From an uncultured Clostridia bacterium (lineage in GTDB: Bacteria; Bacillota; Clostridia; Christensenellales; UBA1242): a stretch of 64,000 nt of DNA. Both the position numbers and the translations under genes were made by a program. Shown here piece by piece: positions 58,336 to 64,000 of this stretch (position 1 is its first letter; each line of letters starts with the position of its first letter). The notes under the pieces were generated by a model. It saw only the letters and a program-made list of their open reading frames with translations. It did not search any database and was not told the DNA's origin. The stretch is taken from contig CAKVOP010000001.1 of assembly GCA_934793215.1 (NCBI GenBank), positions 248,001-312,000 on the forward strand. The letters run 5' to 3'.

Positions 58336-58602
58336 CTCCTTAAAAAATCATTTTATAAGTATTAAAAGTGAAAAAATATTTAAAATATCTAATTTTTTTT
58401 AAAAGTTATTGATTTGCTTATCGCATAAATTTGCTTATCGCATAAATTTGCTTATTGCATAAAAATAATATTTAATAAAGAAGAAAAAATACTAATTTTT
58501 AGTAAAAAAATTATATCAAAATTGTGATATAATCTTTTTTTACAAGAAATTTTAACTATTGAAATTAAATTTTAAGTTTTTTAATCCAATTTGATAGAAA
58601 TT
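58336..58602. other. AT-rich intergenic region with tandem repeats
   Basis: No gene. It contains the 17-bp tandem repeats at 58414-58464 and otherwise only A/T runs. Confidence 0.5.
58414..58464. repeat. Three tandem 17-bp repeats
   Basis: TTGCTTATCGCATAAAT occurs at 58414-58430 and 58431-58447. A third copy with two changes (TTGCTTATTGCATAAAA) occurs at 58448-58464. Confidence 0.9.
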
Positions 58603-59412
58603 TTACTCTATTGTGCCACCGCCCATGAATTTATTTGTGAGACGTAAAATCATGCCGAGTGGAAAGGTTTTTATTGCTAAATACATAAGCTTGAATTTAA
58701 AGCCAAGAATTTTCATTGGTTTCATTTTTCTTTTGCAAGATTGTTTGTAAATAATTTTTCCTATTTTTTCAGGAGCCATTCTTTTACCTTCGTCATGTTT
58801 GTCAAGGAATTTAAAAGCACGCTCAACTTGTTTTCCATAATGCTCATTGGTTTCTTCAATCCTTACGCGTTTTTTCATAAATCCTGTTTTAACTTCACCT
58901 GGACAAATTGCACAAACATCAATGCCAGCCTTTTCAAGTTCCATTCGCTGGCACAAACTCATCATTAAGAGAGCCGATTTTGAAAAGCAATACATACTTC
59001 TAAAAGGTGATGCAAATACTCCAGAAACGCTTGAAATGTTTATAATTTTACTGCCTCTTCCCATATACGCAAGGGCGTATTTTGTCATAAGAAATGCACC
59101 GCGAACATTAACATCAACGACCTTATCAAATGTTGTTGATGGAACGAATTCGAGAGCTCCATTAATGCCGAATCCTGCATTGTTTACAAGTACATCAATT
59201 CTGCCGTATTTCTGCCCAATTTCGTTTACAATTTCCTTAACGCGTTCTTCATTCGTGATGTCACAAACATAACTAAAACCGGGATATTCTGGGTCGATTT
59301 CCATGGCAAGAGAAAAAACTGTGTCACCGTTTGTTCTAAACATTTGTGCGGTTGCCTTTCCAATTCCCATAGACCCACCAGTGATTATTACAATTCTATT
59401 TGTGTGTTCCAT
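58603..59412 (-). CDS. Short-chain dehydrogenase/reductase
   Basis: A 269-residue Rossmann-fold oxidoreductase. The cofactor loop is TGGSMGIG, then NNAG, catalytic Ser in INISSVSG and YCFSK (Tyr-x-x-x-Lys). The C-terminal extension (FKLMYLAIKTFPLGMILRL) is hydrophobic and may sit at the membrane, as in lipid-active members. AAAGGAG selects the ATG at 59412. The substrate is unknown. Confidence 0.9.
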   Translation of the reverse strand: MEHTNRIVIITGGSMGIGKATAQMFRTNGDTVFSLAMEIDPEYPGFSYVCDITNEERVKEIVNEIGQKYGRIDVLVNNAGFGINGALEFVPSTTFDKVVDVNVRGAFLMTKYALAYMGRGSKIINISSVSGVFASPFRSMYCFSKSALLMMSLCQRMELEKAGIDVCAICPGEVKTGFMKKRVRIEETNEHYGKQVERAFKFLDKHDEGKRMAPEKIGKIIYKQSCKRKMKPMKILGFKFKLMYLAIKTFPLGMILRLTNKFMGGGTIE

Positions 59413-59529
59413 AACGCTCCTTTCAATTTTTGACAAAACTAGTCTATCATATTTTGATAAAAATTCAAAATAATTTGACATATTTACATAAAGATGCTAT
59501 TATTGCAATAAGATAAAAAAGGGGAGTTC

Positions 59530-60015
59530 ATGAACAATACCAAAAAAACTTTAATAATACTCGCGATAATTTGCAATTTTGCGTCTATTGGATACGGAAT
59601 TTATGGAATTGTAAGCTATTTTCAAGCCGAACCAGCGTTGCGTTCAGGCGTGGCATATTTGGTGTTTGATTTTATTGATATTTTTGCCGTAATAGCAATC
59701 AACGTTCTCCTTATTATTTGTATTTCGAATGGCGGAAAACTTTTTCGTGCAAGATATAGTTATTATATGTCAGCCATAATTTTGTCTATCATTATGAATA
59801 CCATTTCTCTGGGAACACTTTTTCTTGTTTGTACTATGTTTGTTTCTGATTGGGAATGGGTTAAAACTGAAAAAGATGATAAAGTTGTTGTTGATGACAA
59901 AACAGAGGTCATAACGAAAACTAAAGAGGAGAAAATTGCTCAACTTCGTGAAAAAAGAGCAAACGGACAAATCAGCGAAGAAGAGTTTCAACGCGAACTT
60001 TTGAAACTTTTGTAA
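59530..60015 (+). CDS. Membrane protein with SHOCT tail
   Basis: A 161-residue protein with three to four hydrophobic segments, then a charged linker and a SHOCT-like end (IAQLREKRANGQISEEEFQR). Same design as the protein at 8227 but shorter. AAGGGGAG precedes the ATG. Function unknown. Confidence 0.78.
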   Translation: MNNTKKTLIILAIICNFASIGYGIYGIVSYFQAEPALRSGVAYLVFDFIDIFAVIAINVLLIICISNGGKLFRARYSYYMSAIILSIIMNTISLGTLFLVCTMFVSDWEWVKTEKDDKVVVDDKTEVITKTKEEKIAQLREKRANGQISEEEFQRELLKLL

Positions 60016-60299
60016 GTCAAAGTTAAAGTCATTATAAATTAAGCACTTTTTAATTTTTGCTTGTTTAAAATTGAGCATTTTATTGCCCCAGACAAGAGTA
60101 GCAAAGACATAACAAAGCATACGAGGTATGCTTTTTTTAAAATTCAACTTATAATCGGGAAGAAACCTAATAACTTTGTTTGTGCTACTTCCAAGATTGT
60201 TAAATATTTTCTCATATAAACATAAAATTTTTGTATAAAAATCAAATTTTTTATATTTTTTTGTAGTTTATTTTTTATTTGTATATTTTAAGTATATAA
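60016..60299. other. Intergenic region with terminator
   Basis: AAAGCATAC (60114-60122) and GTATGCTTT (60126-60134) form a hairpin with a T run (to 60138), probably ending the SHOCT gene. The rest is AT-rich without a visible gene. Confidence 0.6.
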
Positions 60300-60328
60300 T
60301 TGACAAATTATATTAAATTTTTTATACT
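60300..60328 (+). promoter_or_regulatory. Promoter giving a leaderless M6 protease mRNA
   Basis: TTGACA (60300-60305), 17 nt, TATACT (60323-60328). The ATG at 60335 is 6 nt after the -10. Confidence 0.75.
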
Positions 60329-60334
60329 TAAACT

Positions 60335-63300
60335 ATGAAAAAGATAAAAAAAATAAGTAGTATTTGTTTTGTTTTGCTTTTGTCTGCTTTGTGTGGGGTA
60401 ACACTTTGCCAAAGTGCTTTTGTTGCGAATGAAAACACATTTGCACAAAGTGCGTTGTATAGTGGCGAGGTTGTAAACAATGTTTTGTTTCTAACGTTTA
60501 AAGACGGGGATATAAATTGGATTAATGAAGTTCCTGAATGTGCACAGGGAAAAGAATATACACTTGATGTTCGTTCTCTTATGCAAAATTCCTATAATGA
60601 TAGCACTTCGTCAGTAAAGAATTTCTACAAGGTGCAGTCTTATGGTAATCTTGACTTAAAATCAACTTTTTATGCCAATGGGGGAAACGCATATACAATT
60701 CCTTATTATAAAAACGAACTTTTACCTTATAGCCCAACCAATACTGACGGGTATTTGGAATATGAAATATGCTCATATTCGGGTAATAGTGCTCCAAATC
60801 AACTTTCTACTAGCTATTTTTACAATACTTCGCACCTCTTTTCTTGCTACAATTGTGGTAACTCGAATCATGATGGAACGGGTTCAAATTGTGACCTTGA
60901 TACAAGTGACGATATTGCGTGCCTTTGTGCTTATTATCAAAAGAAGGCGTCAACTTCAAAAATTCATAATTATGAACACCTTGAAAGATATTTCCGCGAG
61001 CAAGTGGCACTCAAATCTGTTTTACAACAGGCCAATTTGACTGGCAATCTTGACAATAATGGAGATAACTTCATTGACGCCTTGACATTTATTTTTGAAG
61101 GTGTAAGCGAAAGCGTGGGGTGGAATGATTTGCTCTGGGCACACCAATCCGCATTTGTCGACCTTTCCGCACTTTCGTCAATGTCTTCCTTTTTGCCTAC
61201 TATTCTTTCAAATAGAGGCGTGCGTGACGCAAGCCAAAGCGATTTTAGTTCCACTCTTGAAGTAATTTTATCCAATGTAAAAAAAGGTGGAAAAACATGC
61301 TATAATTATAACTTGTATTTGTTTTCAGATTTGTTTATGACCAACAATCGCAATCAGCCAATTTGTTTGACGGGGGCTGATGGAAAAGAAATCATTTCGA
61401 ATTATACTTTGGCACATGAACTTGGACATGTTTTAGGACTTCCAGATTATTATGTTTATGACAATGATAAAAATGCAAATGATGAGCCTGTGTTATTTTG
61501 GGATTTGATGGCTTACAGTTATGCGGGAGTTCCTTTATACCTATCTTCTTACAACCGTGAACAACTAGGGTTTACGACCGATGCAAATATTATAAAATTG
61601 ACCAGCGAGGGAACTTATCAACTTAAACCGACAACTTATGATGAAGTGTATAATGACGGAAAAAATTCTGGGAATGTGCTCGCTTATGTCTATGAAGATA
61701 GCCAATATCCAGGTCAAAAGATATATATGGAATACCGCAACCAAGAGGGAATTTTTGAAAGCGGGATAAAAGACATCTATAACCTTTCTAATCTTCGCAA
61801 AGATGGTTTGATTGTATACAGGGTTGATGAAAATATTGAACAAGTAGAAGGTTACAACACGGGACTTTCTTCTGGAAACTTCTTCGGTTATCCTTACAAC
61901 ATGTATGTGTTTAGAAATAGCAAAACAGATTTTGCACTTAATTCAAACAATAAGACAATAGAAAATATTACATTTCAGTCTTATGATTCTTCAAAAAATC
62001 AAAAAGAACTTTTATACAATGATGTGACATTCAACAATAGTGGACTTAAAATTGAATTTGTTAAACTTGAAAATGGAAGCATTTCTTTCAAAGTCACTGG
62101 CGGAAAACTGGCAAAAGAGGACACAAGAGATTTGTCACAAATCAAACTTATTGGAAACGAAAATATTAATCATGAAGTAAACACTCCATATGGCGACGAA
62201 GGGATTAATTATGGCGAATTTTCTTCAAGTGAGTTTGAACTGGTAAAGACTGACAATGTTACTCCAAATATTTCCAATTTGGGGAAATTCACATACACAT
62301 ATAAGCTGACGCTTAAAAATGACCAATCAAAATCAATAACGCTGACTAGAGTAGTGAGCATTGTTGATACGACTGCACCTGTTTTAACACTTAAGGGTGA
62401 TGAGACAGTTGTTGTTGAACGATTAGATATTTTCGTTGATGAGGGGGTAGACTACTACGATAACTATAACGTGAAGGCTGACTTAACACTTGTGACTGGC
62501 GAGATAACAAAAGTTAGTGAAAATTATTATAAAATTGAATACACTGTGACTGACACTTCTGGGAATAGTGCAACCATAACAAGATACATTTTGGTCCGTC
62601 CTAACACCGATTTTTCAAGTATTAAACTTAAAGGCGAGGAAGAGGTAAGTTGTGAAGTTAACACTCAATTTGTAGATGCGGGAATTGATTGGGGAACTTT
62701 CAGTGAAAGTGATTTTACACGAGAAATTGAAAATAATGTTATTATAACCACTATAAGTGCGAAAGGTGAATACTACACTTATGTTTACAAGCTTACTTTC
62801 AAACTTACTGGCGAGAAATTTTCTTTAACAAGAAAAGTTAGAGTGGTTGACATAACTTCGCCAACTATAACGATAAAAGGAAAGACTAACTTAACTTATA
62901 CTACACTTGCGTCCTACAAGGAAATGGGAGCGGAGTATAGTGATAATTATGATCAAATTGCTGATTTAACATTAACCATAAGTGCACCTTTTAAAGTAAG
63001 CGAAAATAGGTACAAAATTGTTTATACCGTAAAAGATAAATCTGGGAACACTGCAACAGCGGAAAGATATATTGAAATAAACCCAAATTATTTTAGTTCG
63101 GTAAAACTTGTTGGAGAAAAAGAAGTCGTTTGCGAAGTTAACACTGCTTATAACGATGAAGGCATAACTTTTGGAGACTTCAATAAAGACGACTTTGATA
63201 TTGAAGAAACAAATAGCGTAGATATAAATGTAATCACTACAAATGGTCTTTACTACAACTATTCATATAAATTAACCAAAAAAGATAGTGGAGAAAGTTT

Positions 63301-63991
63301 TACTTTAATTCGTAAGGTTAAAGTGCAAGACAGCGTCGCTCCAACAATAACCCTTTTGGGCGATAATGAAATTGAACTTTATCCAAGCGAACTGCTTTCT
63401 TATAGCGATAGAAACATTTTGGTCAGCGACAATTATTGTGCTCAAAATCAAATTTTGGTTAACACAAGACTTGTAAAAATTAGTGACACTATTTATCATT
63501 ATTTTTATAAGGCGACGGACACAAGCGGTAACGAAAGCAATGAGATTTACCGAATTATAAAAATTAAAACGAAAACCGTATCCAATAGTCAAATAATCAT
63601 TGATGTTAATGATAGTAGCAGTCTGGCGGAAGAATACTATGTCGGCAAAACAATTAAATTTAAGGTCAATATAAATCTCACGGAAGACAACAATAAGACT
63701 CAAACAATAAAATTTTTCATAGATGGCAAAGAAATGCCTAATACGACTGGATATTCATTCTATTATGAATTTGAAAATGCAGGGACATACAACATTAAAA
63801 TTCAAGTTGGTGAAAGTGCAAGTAAAGAGTTTACAATCGTTGTAAAAGATGCTCAACTCGCTGAAACCCAAAAATATAACCAAACCCTAATCATTGCTCT
63901 TGGCGCAGGAGGTGGCGGGCTTGTTGTTATGGGAATAATAATTGCTATCGTAAGCAGAAAGAAGAGAATAAGAGTTCTAGAGGGATACTAA
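60335..63991 (+). CDS. M6-family surface metalloprotease with DUF5011-type repeats
   Basis: A 1218-residue exported protein. A signal peptide (first about 35 residues) is followed by an immune-inhibitor-A-like (M6) catalytic domain with zinc site HELGHVLGLPDYY (about residues 363-375). A Cys-rich insert lies near 168-190 (CYNCGNSNHDGTGSNC), which could bind another metal. From about 600, four Ig-like DUF5011-type units follow, each with VKVSENYYKI/VTDTSGNSAT-like ends. A C-terminal membrane helix (IIALGAGGGGLVVMGIIIAI) and basic tail anchor it. It probably degrades host or diet proteins at the cell surface. No Shine-Dalgarno sequence; the mRNA should be leaderless. Confidence 0.88.
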   Translation: MKKIKKISSICFVLLLSALCGVTLCQSAFVANENTFAQSALYSGEVVNNVLFLTFKDGDINWINEVPECAQGKEYTLDVRSLMQNSYNDSTSSVKNFYKVQSYGNLDLKSTFYANGGNAYTIPYYKNELLPYSPTNTDGYLEYEICSYSGNSAPNQLSTSYFYNTSHLFSCYNCGNSNHDGTGSNCDLDTSDDIACLCAYYQKKASTSKIHNYEHLERYFREQVALKSVLQQANLTGNLDNNGDNFIDALTFIFEGVSESVGWNDLLWAHQSAFVDLSALSSMSSFLPTILSNRGVRDASQSDFSSTLEVILSNVKKGGKTCYNYNLYLFSDLFMTNNRNQPICLTGADGKEIISNYTLAHELGHVLGLPDYYVYDNDKNANDEPVLFWDLMAYSYAGVPLYLSSYNREQLGFTTDANIIKLTSEGTYQLKPTTYDEVYNDGKNSGNVLAYVYEDSQYPGQKIYMEYRNQEGIFESGIKDIYNLSNLRKDGLIVYRVDENIEQVEGYNTGLSSGNFFGYPYNMYVFRNSKTDFALNSNNKTIENITFQSYDSSKNQKELLYNDVTFNNSGLKIEFVKLENGSISFKVTGGKLAKEDTRDLSQIKLIGNENINHEVNTPYGDEGINYGEFSSSEFELVKTDNVTPNISNLGKFTYTYKLTLKNDQSKSITLTRVVSIVDTTAPVLTLKGDETVVVERLDIFVDEGVDYYDNYNVKADLTLVTGEITKVSENYYKIEYTVTDTSGNSATITRYILVRPNTDFSSIKLKGEEEVSCEVNTQFVDAGIDWGTFSESDFTREIENNVIITTISAKGEYYTYVYKLTFKLTGEKFSLTRKVRVVDITSPTITIKGKTNLTYTTLASYKEMGAEYSDNYDQIADLTLTISAPFKVSENRYKIVYTVKDKSGNTATAERYIEINPNYFSSVKLVGEKEVVCEVNTAYNDEGITFGDFNKDDFDIEETNSVDINVITTNGLYYNYSYKLTKKDSGESFTLIRKVKVQDSVAPTITLLGDNEIELYPSELLSYSDRNILVSDNYCAQNQILVNTRLVKISDTIYHYFYKATDTSGNESNEIYRIIKIKTKTVSNSQIIIDVNDSSSLAEEYYVGKTIKFKVNINLTEDNNKTQTIKFFIDGKEMPNTTGYSFYYEFENAGTYNIKIQVGESASKEFTIVVKDAQLAETQKYNQTLIIALGAGGGGLVVMGIIIAIVSRKKRIRVLEGY

Positions 63992-64000
63992 TTAAAGTAA

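Noticed and set aside
58414..58464. CRISPR array
   Set aside because: The 17-bp units are directly adjacent with no spacers, and no cas gene is in the window.

Overview
The window is AT-rich DNA with dense coding on both strands, AGGAGG-type ribosome binding sites, Gram-positive-style lipoproteins and Firmicutes gene orders (DnaI next to a DnaD-domain protein; ylxM-ffh-rpsP-khpA-rimM-trmD-rbgA-yraN). A Spo0A-type DNA-binding domain, a PdaB-like polysaccharide deacetylase and a SPOR-like protein point to a spore-forming or formerly spore-forming lineage. I read it as a chromosomal segment of an uncultured low-GC Bacillota (Clostridia-like). No rRNA genes and no CRISPR array were seen. Three tRNA genes are present: Trp-CCA, Lys-CTT (minus) and Leu-TAA (minus).

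Layout. 0.1-8 kb: a MazF-type toxin behind an unrecognised small acidic protein, tRNA-Trp, an acyltransferase, an MBL hydrolase, a replication-initiation pair (DnaI and a DnaD-domain protein), an M1 metallopeptidase lipoprotein and another lipoprotein. 8-14 kb: a SHOCT membrane protein, then a TetR regulator divergent from an ABC exporter operon (two paralogous ATPases, one permease, a DUF308 protein). 14-22.4 kb: the most variable part. It holds a tandem array of three sigma-70-like proteins (the middle one a pseudogene with two in-frame TAA codons), a methyltransferase, decayed fragments (BclA-like C-terminal domain, P27 terminase small subunit, toxin-like fragment), two XRE regulators and a frameshifted SLOG-type gene. 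22.5-34.2 kb: a large surface lipoprotein, tRNAs, an Arc-like repressor, a stand-alone Spo0A effector domain, LexA with a Com-like zinc ribbon, a phage-type regulator, an intact orphan terminase large subunit and a GLUG-repeat surface protein. 34-48 kb: housekeeping genes (rsmD, lepA, hemW, SRP/ribosome-maturation operon), a degenerate ABC ATPase, an intracellular subtilase with a coupled small partner, and murG. 49-60 kb: type IIA topoisomerase B and A subunits, a polysaccharide deacetylase, a double-OB protein, groES-groEL and an SDR. 60-64 kb: a large M6 metalloprotease with DUF5011-type repeats.

Regulatory sequence is unusually readable. Several genes have a consensus -35/-10 pair with 16-18 nt spacing and the start codon only 6-7 nt after the -10, with no Shine-Dalgarno sequence, so leaderless mRNAs look common (acyltransferase, SLOG gene, rsmD, lepA, M6 protease). 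Rho-independent terminators separate most units. Several perfect palindromes lie on promoters (28926, 22488, 53814, 27431), and two exact 0A boxes lie 20 bp apart upstream of the phage-type regulator.

The strongest candidates for something undescribed are the sigma-like array with its shared C-terminal extension, the chain of phage-derived parts kept near LexA and a Spo0A effector domain, and the subtilase with its coupled 86-residue partner. All functional statements come from reading motifs; no database search was possible.
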